The translations under genes and the position numbers were made by a program. From Fasciolopsis buskii (taxonomy: Eukaryota > Platyhelminthes > Trematoda > Plagiorchiida > Fasciolidae), in the NCBI GenBank assembly GCA_008360955.1, contig LUCM01006404.1:39920-103919 (forward strand): a stretch of 64,000 bases of DNA, given 5' to 3'. Below are positions 1-12,000 of this stretch, piece after piece (position 1 is the stretch's first letter; the number at the start of each line of letters is the position of its first letter). Under the pieces are notes generated by a model. The model was not told the DNA's origin. It ran no database searches and saw only the letters and a program-made list of their open reading frames with translations.

Positions 1-437
1 ATTGTGCTGCAGTGCGTTCAGTTCTGTTGTACGGTGGCGAGACTTGGAGTGTGCGTGTGGGAGATGTTCGTCGGCTAGAGGTTTTCGACCACCGATGTTT
101 ACGTAGTATTACCAATATTGAGTGGAGTGACCCGTCCGAAAGACCTTTCAGCTAGCTAGCTGGGGACATTGAAGGATATAACAGTGAACTGTGAACAGTG
201 GAGATCGTGTTGTCATTTTCTATCGAATCAGAATGATTGAAAAAACGTGTTTGTACAGTTGCACTCTGTTTCTCGTGTGTTCGCTGCAGCAGCATTCTTA
301 TCTTTTCCCGCATGAGTAGGTCCACTCTCTGTTAAACTTGGATATTCACTCTTTTTATATAAACGTGTAACTCTGGGGAAAGACAGCGGTCAGTGAGACT
401 TGCTTTATTGCTTACCAGTGAATGATCATGATGATGA
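1..437 (+). mobile_element. RTE-clade LINE, 3' end with internal deletion
   Basis: Starts inside the C-terminal part of the RTE reverse transcriptase ORF (blocks VGDVRRLEVFDHRCL) and runs to the conserved 3' end with TGTACAGTT, TTTCCCGC, AACGTGTAACTCTGGGGAAA and a tail rich in ATGATG. Around position 132 it jumps from GAGTGACC to GTCCGAAAGAC, so about 330 bases present in the 33-34 kb copy are missing. Confidence 0.8.
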
Positions 438-599
438 AGTTTGGTACTGCTGTCGTTTAGTCTTGTTAACAACATTTTACACTTTGAAAAGTAGAACAAT
501 CGTTGAATGAGGCTGACGGACTTTTTAAGAATACCTTTCCGGCGAAGTGCACTGAGTGGCACTGCTCAGTCAACCGAGTCGAACTCGCCTTTCAAATCC

Positions 600-880
600 A
601 TATAAACTACGGTCGTAGTGCCGCAGTTTGCTTGGCGCGTTTCCAGTAACAATCGAGGGGTGAATATCTACGCGACCTTGACCCGGACGAAATTCGATTT
701 CCTGTTCACGAAGGTTACTCTTAAAAATTGGTGTCAAACGGTGCACCACTGTCGAAGCAAAGACCTTAGTAACTATCGAAATTTAACCAATCTTGCCATG
801 GTTGCCGTAATCACTGCACGTGTCTTTCTCGAATATGAGCGCAGTCATCCACTTACCCCGCGATAACGGTATACGTTGAT
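600..880 (-). mobile_element. RTE-clade LINE, decayed RT fragment
   Basis: Read on the minus strand this stretch follows the first RT blocks of the RTE family (LTPIFKSNLREQ.., then FERRVRLG in place of DLKGAFDSVD), with several frame changes and stops. Strongly decayed. Bases 438-600 between this and the previous copy hold nothing else recognisable. Confidence 0.5.
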
Positions 881-1799
881 CGTCCCTAATATCACGGAGC
901 AAGATATTTCTATGAGGAATGCACTATGTAATATGAAAGGAACAGGAAAATGAACTTTTGAGGAAGGGGAAGTGCCAAGCACTTATCACACATTGGATCT
1001 GAAACTCAGAAGAGGAAATAAAAACTGAATGAGACTAGTATTTTGAGTGTGATGTAGCAAAATAGAACGATAATGCCCAGTAGGCTTTCGTAAGGGGTGC
1101 GTGTGAATACACACCACATTTTGCTTTAAGAATCTATGATTAACTGTACATGAGTGACTAGATTAGGTCGGTTGAGATGCGGTTTGAGCATGACCACAAA
1201 ACGGTTGCCTCGTTGTACGCTGTTCTCCAAGGCACGTGATGGTCGAAAGATAAATCGCCGTGATCACTCAACAACATGGTAAAAGATTTGAAAAAATTAA
1301 CCAGCTGGCCGGTTGGTGTAAATTAGACTACCGGGTTGAAGTTCACGGAATGGTTGAAGAGAAGAGTTTATGTGGCTCCGTGCCAGGCGTCAATCAGCCA
1401 GAATTACAAAACCAGCTTTCTCCAACTCTACATATTTCAATACGCGAAATCCTCATGTGGACTTCATGAGGATCCAAAGCTGGTGTTCAACGCCTCTGAT
1501 TCTCTATCGCCATTGCAAGGGTTGGGTCAAATAACAAACACTCGGATATACGATGCGGATTGTCAGTCACAACCCCAAAAGAATTGTAGAACACAAACAC
1601 GGAATGCCTGCAGGTCTTTCGCAGCTCAACACTTTGGTCTCATACATCGTTTTTCGCAGTTCAAATGCGGTAGGCTAGGTCACATTCATTCCGGTTGCGA
1701 AAGTTTGCAAACCTATGCAACGAACAAGTTTAGTTCTAACTTAACCGCCTAATTGGGATTCCAACTGCTTTCGTTACCCGTCACCACTTCCAACTCGTT
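881..1799. other. No recognised feature
   Basis: Open frames of 60-138 codons occur here but lack domain signatures, splice-site framing or similarity to repeats elsewhere in the window. Confidence 0.4.
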
Positions 1800-1982
1800 T
1801 GGCCTGCGGTGACCAAACGAATAAGGTCGTGGCGTTTGGACATCAAGGTCGCGGGTTTGAATCCTCCCACCACCGGTCAACTTCCCCACTTGGCACCCCT
1901 CTGCTGACCGCGGCCCCCTTCTTGAAAATTGATGTGCATTGTCGTTTCATTAATAACGGAAAAGATTAAAAAAAATATCACA
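1800..1982 (+). repeat. tRNA-derived SINE, family A
   Basis: Opens with a tRNA-like head (GGCCTGCGGTGACCAAACG) and a B-box-like GCGGGTTTGAATCC at 1851-1864, followed by a shared body (CGGTCAACTTCCCCACTTGG) and a tail ending CATTAATAAC. The same body recurs at 2890, 15140, 24821 and 44366, with decayed copies at 4520 and 31755. The pol III internal promoter is inferred from the box. Confidence 0.7.
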
Positions 1983-2889
1983 GAAATGCTTCTCTTGCCA
2001 GCAATTCTATGCGTCATCGTTTGTCTAAAACACTGTGAGTATAGATAGAAAACTCGCTGGTTCGGAATCTTTTGCCCCCTACTTATATGACATTTTCGGT
2101 GGATATCAGGAAACGTGAAACACCTGTTTTGATGTCATCCAAGCTATCCTTAACAAATTTGAATTCCAAAACACATCAGCGCCTTTTCTGTGTCATCGAG
2201 TGCCCACTTTCTATCACTAAACTTAACTGCGTGAAATTGTTCAAACATCTCGTGTTATTTTCAATTGATAACCACCATTCTCAACTCCGGAAGTTCATTT
2301 GTTGATTGGTCCAGAGCGGCGGGCGATAGTCAAATTTAATTGGTTACTCTAGAGGCTTCGGGATCCGCAACCTTCCGGAACTGTTGCATCCTTCCCCTTG
2401 GGTTACGGGAACCAGTAAAGAACACAATATACAAGTTAAAGGACAAGGGAATTTTTACCACCTAAAAAGGATGGAATAATCTGGAGAATTCTCAGTGACT
2501 CCCGGATTAATGGAGAAAAGTTCCCCAAACAGACAAATTATTTAAGTCCGGAACCCGAAAATATCCATCATGAATTTCACTAATCTAAATTTTCCTCCAA
2601 GCTCGAAACCAGCGATGCATTCCTATAACTATCTCTCAGCGAGACATTTCGTGAGTTAACAACTATCAACATTCCGTTTAGACCGTTTCAATAAAAGGTT
2701 TTACTCTTTTGTCTTGGTGTTTCTCTTGCGATTCTTCAGAACGCAGCACCGCTCGAATCTCTAGAAGCAGTGGGTTATTCACTGGGTTCCCTCAACTATT
2801 ACCTTTCAAGTGTTTTCTGTCATAGAAAAATCTATTTTTGCTCTTCTCATCCCGAAAAGTCATTTGTTTAATCGTCTGTACATACCTTT
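1983..2889. other. No recognised feature
   Basis: AT-rich, with no supported open frame or repeat similarity. Confidence 0.4.
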
Positions 2890-3066
2890 TACCTTCTTTA
2901 TTTCCCTTTTATTAATGAAATAACACTGTACATCAATTTTTAGGAAGGGGGCCGCGGCCAACAGAGGGCCGCCAAGTGGGGAAGTTGACCGGTGGTGGGA
3001 GGATTCGAACCCGCGACCTTGATGTCCAAACGCCACGACCTTATCCGTTTGGTCACCGCCGGCCAA
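2890..3066 (-). repeat. tRNA-derived SINE, family A
   Basis: Minus-strand copy of the same SINE. The B-box region on the plus strand reads GGATTCGAACCCGCGACC, and the ATTAATGAAATAAC tail is at the left end. It is well preserved and close in sequence to the 1800 copy, in inverted orientation 0.9 kb away. Confidence 0.72.
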
Positions 3067-3952
3067 CAGTAGTGTTGTTTTACGTTTTTGTTGCGAAAAC
3101 TGAAGTTGACAGTCATCACGACTGTATTCTATCCACTAGCTCTGGGGTACTGCAAGAACAAAATGACCTTTCGGTACTGTAATTCACGCCGATTCAGTCT
3201 TGTAGGACGGAGGTATTGTTAAGCCAAACGGCAAACTGTGTCGTAGACGTGTCGATCAAATTGTTTTTAATCCTATGTCTGATTTTCCGTATAAATGCTG
3301 ATATTCATGTTTCAGAATTTTCTTCAAATATCAATGGTCATAATAAAGAATTCGCACAGAGGGAATCAGTGTAAACATCAAGGGGTCATCGAGCAAAGAG
3401 CGTTTTGATTTCGAATCCCGAGACATCATTCAAAATGTAGCGAAAATAATGAATGTGCATAGCCGTATACTATCCAATTTTAATTAATCTAAGATCATTT
3501 GTGACAGACTTATGTATATTACAGCCGTATTCTCCTTGTTCGTCAGCTTTGGGTCGTAGCTTGTTCGTGTTTAGTGCCACCATCTCACGAGCTACCCTTA
3601 CCTTACGACACTGAATTTTGTCTAACGTGGGTCACGGGAGGTCAACAAACAGGTCGTAAAACCCTCGGGTCACCTCCATCCAGAACCTTGTCACTCAAAT
3701 TCGGCAATTCTTATGGCCTGAACGAAACGAGGAGCACCAGTGGAAATCAATACTTAAGCTAAATTCCTCATATTTGTGGATAAAATCACATTCGGATCCC
3801 TTGTTAACAATCGCACACGTTTTATCTAACCTACCCACCTCGTAAAGATAAGTGGACGCTTAATAGACGGTCGTTTTGTCCGAACTGTCATGATTAGTGC
3901 ACGTGGTTGTGTACATCTGACAAGTAACCATTATCCTGCATAACAATCTGGT
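3067..3952. other. No recognised feature
   Basis: No supported gene or repeat seen. Confidence 0.4.
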
Positions 3953-4499
3953 TGTTATAGGCGGTGACCAATTTAGCGTTTTTGGCTTCGCAGATTTTAA
4001 ATCTATTATCATTCTACAAACACATACTTCCCGAGATATTTTGAATTTAACCTTTTTTAAATGTTGCGTGGCCGAAAATTTTAACATGGCCGCAAAAAGG
4101 TTCACAGAACCTCTCTCTGTGATTAGTTGTTTCCCTTATCGACAAAGGACACCCCACAAAACTATATAAACGATAGAGCTCACTTGACTTCTGACTTGTA
4201 TTGGTGGGTCAGCAATAAATGCGCGGCTGTTGTATTAGACCTCTCTCCCTCGCTAGCGAGTTGAGATAGGAGTTCGAATTCCGTGCCTTGTTCCTGTGTG
4301 ACTGTCCAGTTAAAGGGACATTTGGTCCGCTGCATTCCGTTGTGCAACTACGGGGTTTGAAGGCCCAAGGCCGTATTATTGTGTCTCCAGCCTTGGTGTG
4401 TGTTAGTTTCCTATTAGGCTGTCGGCTTGTGCTGTTGTGTGACATCTGACGTTTTGTGCTTCAATGATATGTGTTGATCAACTCAACTAGGAAACAACA
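3953..4499 (+). mobile_element. Solo LTR (family shared with 11213-11784)
   Basis: Begins TGTTATAG and ends AACAACA (TG..CA). It contains a TATA box (ACTATATAAACGATAGAGCTC), the downstream GGTGGGTCA and a CAATAAA polyadenylation signal near 4211. The flanks CTGGT (3948-3952) and CTAGT (4500-4504) look like an imperfect 5-bp target duplication. It aligns along its length with the copy at 11213-11784. No internal retroelement genes adjoin, so it is a solo LTR left by recombination (inference). Confidence 0.75.
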
Positions 4500-4519
4500 C
4501 TAGTGTTTACACCGCATTT

Positions 4520-4635
4520 ATTATGCACCGAATATGCAACATGCCCAGAAAGGGGCGCGGCTTTTGAAACCCTGCCAAATAGGGAAGTGACCGGTGTCGC
4601 ATCCTCAGCTGTTTGATCACCTCATTACTCAACTG
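4520..4635 (-). repeat. Decayed tRNA-derived SINE, family A
   Basis: The minus strand shows the SINE body (CCGGTCACTTCCCTATTTGG) but with a shortened, altered tRNA-like head. Confidence 0.5.
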
Positions 4636-5845
4636 ATATTTCTACGAAACAAGTCAACTCACTTGGCGATATGAGCAGCTGAACATGGAAACCCACCAAA
4701 GGCCATATTTCCATAATGGTAAGGCAAAACGCTGTGGACTGCGGTACATAGCCTCTCCGCATAAGAACCATTAATTACGACGAAAACGTGTGCTTTGAAA
4801 TCGTACGTTCTTTTTCTGAGAACTGGCACTGCCAAAACGACGAAAAAACCTCCGACGAATCACCGTACAATTTACAAACAGTCTCATCGGCCGCACAGGC
4901 TCCTAATGCTTCATGTGAAACTCCAGTGACAATCTAACAATTTGTATACAAGGATCAGAAAACATTTATCCGGAAATGCTTACATGGACATGTGTCGACC
5001 CACCTCGTGCATATAAACCAGTGGAGATGGCTGTAATCGAACCTCAAGACGATCCAGCTTTCGTCCCAACAAATCCTTGCAAACACCGCAAATGCGCAGC
5101 AAATATTCTTTTTGAGAATTCCCAACATCCGAATATGAAGGATATGGAAGAATCACATCGAAATTATGAACTTTTGCGACACAAATACAATAATACTTCT
5201 AGAGATTGCAGAACATGGTGCGCATCAACACTAGGCGTCATGTGAGAAATGCCTTGGAACTGGGAGGGGTTAGTAACTACGAGTTTACCGTTTTACTGAA
5301 CATTAGATTTAATAAAGGTGCCATGAGACTGGCAGGACGAGGTAAACAAAGAATGGTTAAGCGAATCGGTGGAACGAATATCCTTAGAATAATCTGCAAA
5401 CACGAAGCAGAGAGTGAACAAATCAAAAGTCTCACCTAGGTCATGATGAGCACACCATGGGGTTTGTTAAGAATTGACACAATAGCTATAAATTATCAGT
5501 ATTCAATGAATACGTATACTGAAAATGTATTATGACAAAACTATCAATAGAAAACAAGGTCATTACATCCCAGTGGGGAAAGATGAGCAATCCATGATCA
5601 CTATGGGTCACGCGACCATTGGGGATACAAAAATCGTGATCATGAAACTTGCAGTAGTCTACAACCGAGTGGTGTCTTAGTGGGTCATGTATGATAGCCA
5701 AGCGGGCGGAAGCGGACTGTCAACTACGGCAAAGATTAAGAGACGAGGGACAGAAAACTCTTAGGTCATTATTAACTTTATTTTGCCACAAGCAGAAATT
5801 CGAAGAAATTAGCTGTATTGAGAATCCGACCATCAAAAGTCGGAC
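4636..5845. other. Unassigned; probably intron of the rabenosyn-like gene
   Basis: It lies just beyond the third exon donor. Two overlapping plus-strand open frames (4976-5245 and 5206-5439) have no recognised domain. No minus-strand exon carrying the missing second half of the FYVE finger was found. Confidence 0.35.
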
Positions 5846-5851
5846 ACTTAC

Positions 5852-6804
5852 CCTTAGTTGTGTCTCGATCCATATCTAGCAACGGCCGCGAGATTTCCAC
5901 AGACTTGAAAAACACAGGCTTATGTGTTATCCCCTCTTGTTCTACACAAGAAATCGGAACATTGCACGAAAGTGAAGTTAGATTGGATGTGTTTACTAAC
6001 TCCAAAATGCGCATTCCGGAATCTTTCGAGAGAAAGAAGCTGCAGTCTGCACAAAGAACGTGTCCACAGAGGCGACAATGATGTCTACGACGAAAAACAG
6101 GATTGTAATCCAGAATTGCGTTAGTGAACTCTGTCAGTTTCTGCTTGCTTTTTTGAGCAACAAGCTGAAACCGTTTGACGTCCGAGGATGCTTGAAGTGG
6201 AAAGGAGGACTGATCGGCTTTTTCTTCTAATGCCGGAAACGCTAACTCCATACCAAGACCGAAGGCTCCACCACAAGATGGACAGAGATCGACCTTAACA
6301 TCAATCCATGGAACAACAGACTGCTCATACTCTACGACCAAACGAACGGAACTAGAAAGTTATTCCGGTATCTTACCCCTGCGTTCATCAGCAGATTTGC
6401 AGTTACAATTGAGTAATTTTTCAAGACGGATTAGTAGACTGTTTGCCTCGAGGGCATCTCGAGAAGCTCGACATCTCCGATACCGAGTGAAATCCGATAA
6501 CAAGGAGCGGGTCTGACCTACAAATTTGTGTCCGACGTTCAGAATAATTACCGAAAGGTTGTGCGGAAACTTCCTGATCATAAAACGCCAAACTGAGAGG
6601 AACAGAGTCAGATCGTCTGATAGACAAATTGATTCCGGTCTGGTGTGAATTACGATAATGTCCAACGTGATCGCCATGCTTATGATCCGAATCGAAATGA
6701 AACTTTAGCAGTTCTGCCGTGCCGAAGGATTTCATACAATTCGGGCAGATGAAACCCTCGATAATTGGCTCAGAAACTGTGTGTGTCATATTGCTTGTCA
6801 TCAT
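5852..6804 (-). CDS. Rabenosyn-5-like FYVE protein, 5' exons (partial gene)
   Basis: Three exons read right to left: 6804-6552, 6517-6377 and 6331-5852, about 291 residues. Introns are 6518-6551 (34 nt) and 6332-6376 (45 nt), both GT..AG and both phase 1; removing them restores one frame. Exon 1 has a C2H2 finger (C20, C23, H36, H41), as at the rabenosyn-5 N-terminus. The first junction gives FGQTRSLLSDF followed by RLEKLL, and the second leads to SVVPW, all conserved landmarks between the finger and the FYVE domain. Exon 3 has CPSC, then RRRHHCRLCG and CADC, the FYVE core. The family binds PI3P on early endosomes and links Rab4/Rab5 to Vps45-driven fusion and recycling. Exon 3 ends at a strong donor, GTAAGT (5851-5846); later exons were not found and should lie to the left. 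ATG 6804 is chosen; 6801 or 6789 are possible. Known: family roles. Seen: motifs and phases. Confidence 0.88.
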
Positions 6805-7019
6805 AAAAATAATCCTCGAAAATTAAACCGCACCTGGAACAATAAACATGAGGAATGAAAGCAAGTCCGTAAATCATCAACTCAGTCATTAGTCTCCGAT
6901 CTTAAACTGCATCTAAGATCGACGTTAGCCGAGCAATACGTGACAACAGGTGACTGAAGTAAAACCAATAAATTTGTGAAACCGACTAACCAGCGCTTTA
7001 TCATCGTTTTCGTCCAGCG
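6805..7019 (-). other. Upstream region of the rabenosyn-like gene
   Basis: 215 bases between the start codon and the next LINE fragment; it must hold 5' UTR and perhaps a promoter, but no clear TATA box or splice acceptor can be singled out. Confidence 0.3.
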
Positions 7020-8180
7020 AGGCAAGCCACACTGACCGCTGCCTCTTCCTCCGTGTTACATGCTGCTATAGAGTGAACATGCAATTGGAACAGCAAGTGG
7101 ACATTCAGAGGGCGGGAAAAGAAAAGTGCCACAGTAGCAAACACGGAATACAGCCAGGCTGTACATTACACTTTTTATTCGTTCTGATTAAACAAAAATG
7201 ATAATCTCCACTGTTCACTGTCATCCTTGTGTCTCCAGCCAGCTATTTAACGAATCTTTCGAACTTCAACCACGAAGACGTGAGACATCTACTTCGCCTA
7301 AATACCCTGTGCGTCCTCTCATCCCACGTGGCTTTTTCCATTCCGCGAGAGGAATGGAAATTAGATCGCGGATTGGTGGACCAGTGTTCAGCACGCAATC
7401 CAACCAACGCAGTCTTTCAAGCTTTATACGCTGCAATACAATATTATGGGGATGCGCAAAAAACATGTCCCAAACGCATCAGCCTATTCTGATCCAGTGC
7501 TAAGTCTGACGACTGAACCATAAGACCCAGTAACTCACCCCTAAAATCTGTTACTCACAAAATTCTCCCACCATATTGTTTCAATACCGCACAGAAAACG
7601 GTGTTCAAACGCAAAAGATTTTGCTTATCTTCTGTTCTCAGCGGAAAAGTCTCGGACCCGTAGAGCAATACCGACTTCATTGCTGCCGTGTATGCCCGAC
7701 CTTTGATACATAACCGGATGTCGAGCTCACACCACAGATGCCTCAAACTGGCAAACAAATAGAGGCCTTTTGTATGCGCGAGGACACTTCACCAGATATA
7801 CCACCACCGAGTGAGATACAACTACCCAGGTAACCAAATCTATCAGCGTCACCTAGATGTTCCCACGTAAGAATAAGATACACAGGAATGACAGGTTGAA
7901 TAAAAGAGAGGGAACGCTGAACAGTACCATACTTATCACTACCCACCCCACTTGCCCTCGATGCAATGGACAGCGCGGTCCTGATTATCCGGCATGACGA
8001 CTGATGTAGTATGGAATTATTTGTAGGCGTGTAACTCATGAAGACTGGTGGACGGGTACTGCTATGGAGTCCAGCCACTAAGCAGAAAGGCGATTATTGT
8101 TCTCAGCCGAAGCCTTTGGTTGTGACAAGAACCTGACTGCAAGTCAGCGGGGCATAGCTGTCCTATGTAACAGTTTGAAC
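7020..8180 (-). mobile_element. RTE-type LINE mosaic
   Basis: On the minus strand, 8100-7750 holds the 5' segment of an RTE-like unit (MSYTPTNNSILHQSS.., ASRASGVG; compare 58469-58660). It is followed by RT C-terminal blocks GYLGSCIS, RHLWCELDIRLCIKGR and LLYGSETFPLRTED, then LERLRWLDCVL and a 3' end near 7020-7200. Several frameshifts; probably a rearranged pair of related elements. A second fragment of the same lineage is at 49990-50110. Confidence 0.6.
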
Positions 8181-9030
8181 TGTCGGTCGCAGCTGGAAGT
8201 GTCTTGCTGTCTATTTGAGCTCTGGCTCTGCTGCGTCTGATTTTGCTACCGCGGTCTTTGCTTTTGGCACAGCCGTTGCTTTTTCAGGCGACCGTTTTTG
8301 ATTGGTTCGTGCTGTGGGGTCCATTGTCCTTCTTTACACTTGGACGACCTCGCGACCCATCAGGAACAATACAGTATTTACCGAAGGAACTCGCTGCAAC
8401 TTTGAAGACCCCAGCTGATTCGCCGGTGAACTCCATCAGTATATGCCTCTCTAATCAGTTGCCTTTCTTGAAGAATGGTGACTTGTGTACGCCTACTGTT
8501 TACATCCTCCTTATGTCCGCAGGAAGTGGAATGCCTGAGTCGCAATGCATTTTGCAACTATCTACGAACCAGTTCTCTTCACCCTTTGGCTGCCAGTTTC
8601 TCGCGGTTTCGGACCAACGAGCAACGACTGGGCGACCAATTCACTGATTAGGTCTGTATGTGCACGTCCTCACCTGTCTCGCTTGAAGTTTCACCCCAAA
8701 ATGAAAAGGCTGTAGAAGCTTCCCAGTCATATGACTTAGACAAATCTTTTTTCCCACGCTGTTGTCAACTCCTGTCATCATAAGAAAAACTTCTGTTACC
8801 TTGTGCAAACTCAGTGAGTTTTTTGGTCCTGCCGGTGATTTTTATCTATGACCTCGGCCTAGTTGTCACGGGTGTTGCCGTCGTGTTTTCGGGTCTGTAC
8901 AAAGGAGTTTGCTGCTGCTTCATGTTACTTCTCCGCTCTTGGTAGGCAATTCACGCGGTCCACTTCTAGAACCCACAACTTCCTTCACCTTACTGCGGCT
9001 GGCTCATCGAAGAGGATAGACCGGCTTCTC
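8181..9030. other. Unassigned, possibly 5' part of the following LINE
   Basis: A 134-codon plus-strand open frame (8243-8647) has no recognised domain. Position suggests remnants of the endonuclease start of the RTE copy that follows, but I cannot match it block by block. Confidence 0.3.
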
Positions 9031-12000
9031 ATTGCAGTTGATCATGCTTAGCGGTAAGTACCTGGCAGATATCGGTCAAGTTTAATTTTCACTGGCCAGT
9101 GGCACACATCAAAGGAAGGCCAAAACAACGGGGAAAGACTTCTCCAATTCTGTGCAGATAATCATTTATTCCTATCTAGTACGAATTTCCGACACAGTTC
9201 GCGTCGCACAGCGACCTGGCGTTCTAACTCGAAAGGCACATTGAGTCAGATTGACCATATCGCAGTTAGCTACCGTTGGCGCAGTTCTGTCCAGAATGGT
9301 AGGTCGTACTGGACCGCGTACGTCGAATCGGACCATGCGTTAGTTTTAATGCGATTTTTGCTGCAGCTCAATGGCCATCGACCCAGGCCACAAACCCGAT
9401 TGGGTGTCGAACGTTTGTCCGATTCGGCCGTTCGCAACAGCTACGAACAGAAACTGTCCGAGGAACTAAAAACTGCGACCAGTGGCAATGTAGACGATCA
9501 GTGGGATCAAATTAAGCAGGCTATGCATTTGGTAGCGGATTTCGCCTGCGGTCCCAGATCTAGTGTTCATCAAAAAACATGGATCTTCGCAAGCGTCGCC
9601 AGTCAATGGGAGCAAAAACGCGAGCTGCCTACTGCAAGGAAATGAATAATGGATGCGTACCACACGTTCAGCCTCAGTTGACCATAAGCCTTAGGAATGA
9701 CCGCGAAAACTGGTGGGTTGAGTTCAGCCGAAGAGATGGAGTGGCGTCCGCTATCAGGTAACAGTCAAGACTGTTTAAAGCTTATAACGCGACCAGCGGT
9801 GGGCGGCGAACGTGCGGGTTAGTGAAGTCTGTGCGATAGGAATGAGGAGCTCATCATGGAAGACAAAAAAGGATGGACACATTGGGCAGCAACATGTCAA
9901 GCGACAGATAATAGGGGCCACACGCCTCTAAACGTATTTAGTCCGACGTCTGGAGGCTGTGAAGTACCTTGGGAAGGTGTCAGCTGAATCCCCCAAGCGG
10001 AAGTGTAGTGGAGTTCAAAATATTCGGCTTCTGCAACGAGGGGGAGAAGCTGCCGGTTCCGACGACCTTGTCCGCCAGTTCTGTTTCAAAGTGGGTGAGA
10101 GAAGTGCTCGCTTAAATCACTTACCTCCTTGATTCGTGATATTTGGAACGAGGAGCGTATCCCGCTATCGCGGGGTAAGTCACTGATTTTACCCGTGTTC
10201 AAGAAGGGAACCCGGAGTGACTGCAGCAATCATCATGGGATTAGTTTAATTCGATAGTTCCTAACGTGTTAGCTTGCGATAATTGCTTGCGCGTGCACGT
10301 TCGAAGATATCGCGACATAAGCCGGATTTCTCGGCGAGGGATGACAAGATTACTTCGCAGCTCGGAAAACGCGCCACACGACCGTCCGCCCTACGAATCG
10401 TTAGTCTTCTCGACTTTGTAAGGTTGTTTTGCGACTTCGTTGGATCGAACCGGCAACTACGCAGTGGCTCTCCACGCAGAAGGGGAGATGCCAAGCGAAG
10501 TTTGTTGAACCTGTTGCAGGCAATTTGTACTCGCATACCTATGGTCGCGGTTAGGGTATACGGTGAACAGTTCCAGTTATATAACGGACTAGCTAAGCGT
10601 TCGACAAGGCTGTACCCATCTCTCGCCATTTCTTGTTTCAGAGCTTCGTCATGGACGAGGTGAGGATCAATGCTTTAGGAGGTTCTCCGAGGACGTGTAG
10701 GAGTGGAACTGGGAAGTGGAGGAAGCTATTGTGACCTAGATTAAGCAGACGACGTCGTGTGTCTGTTCGAGTCTGCGGACCATGCACAACGGGCACTAGA
10801 TAGACTGTCGAGATCGGTTGCTCGGTTCGGCATGTGCTTTGCACCTTCAAAGTGCAAAGTACTGTTACAGGACTGGACGACAGCAGCGCCGAACTTGGAA
10901 CTGGATGGAGAAGAACTAATGACTGTGGGCCGTTTCACCTACCTTGGTAGCTGCGTGTCCAACGATGGAAGCTCAGCAGTGGAGGCAAACACGCATATAT
11001 CCAAGGCTCGTGCAGCTTACGCTGGATTGAAGCACTTCTGGCGTTGGCCTGATATTTCACTGAAGTTGAAAGGTCGCGTGCATTGTGCTGCAGGGCGTTC
11101 AGTTCTGTTGTACGGTTGCGAGACGTGGAGTATGCGTGTGGGAGATGTTCGTCGGTTGGAGATTTTCGACCACCGATGTTCACGTAGTATGGCTAGGATT
11201 GGATGGAGTGACTGTTATGGCCGATGACCATTCGAAGGTTTTTGGAGCCGTAGATTTCATTTCTGCCACCAATTTCCCAAAAGAATCTATCCCTTTCTTA
11301 ACATTTCGAAATTGACGTTATTTTAAAAATTTCGCGGCTGAATATTCCTATATCCGCGAAAAGATTCATAAAAGCCCCTTCTGTGATTGGCTAGTCCACA
11401 CATCAATCAAGGCCACCCAACAAAACTGTATAAACGATAGAGCTCACTTGAATTCTGACTTGTGTTGGTGGGTCACCAATAAACGCGCGGCAGTACTCTG
11501 TGTTCGTCTTCTCCCTTCCGCTAGCGGGCTGGGCTAGCTGTTCGTATTTCGCGCCGCTTATTATTCTGTGTGGCTGCTCATTCAAGGGAGCAGCAGATCT
11601 GTCCCATTCGTTGCGCGACTATGGGCCTTGAGTCTTGAGCCCGAACTTTTGTGTCTCCAACCTCTGTGTGTGTGTTCCTGTCCTACTAGACTACAGGCTG
11701 TGCTCCTGGGATATCGTGCACTGCGAGTACTTGTGTCTTGTGCTTTACTGTGTGCATAGACCAACCAAACTCGGTAACATAACAGTGACCGGGCGAGTGA
11801 TATAGAGGTTATGCATCTGATATTGGGTGCCACTTCTGAAAATAGCTTGTTTCAGCGTATGAATCCCAGTAGACTACGCTGGTCGGGTCACCTGTTGCGT
11901 ATGACGAACACTCGTCTACCGTACCGTGCCTTATTTTGTGTTTCTCCCAATGAATGGAAGAAGCCATGTGGAGGCCAACAGATGACGTGGCAACGTGGGA

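Noticed and set aside
5691..5879. Plus-strand frame reading AKRAEADCQLRQRLRDEGQK that looks like a coiled coil
   Set aside because: Short, on the opposite strand to the adjacent gene, no splice sites that frame it, and the composition can arise by chance.
8243..8647. 134-codon plus-strand ORF as a host gene
   Set aside because: No domain, splice framing or similarity; lies next to LINE sequence and is likely chance or LINE debris.
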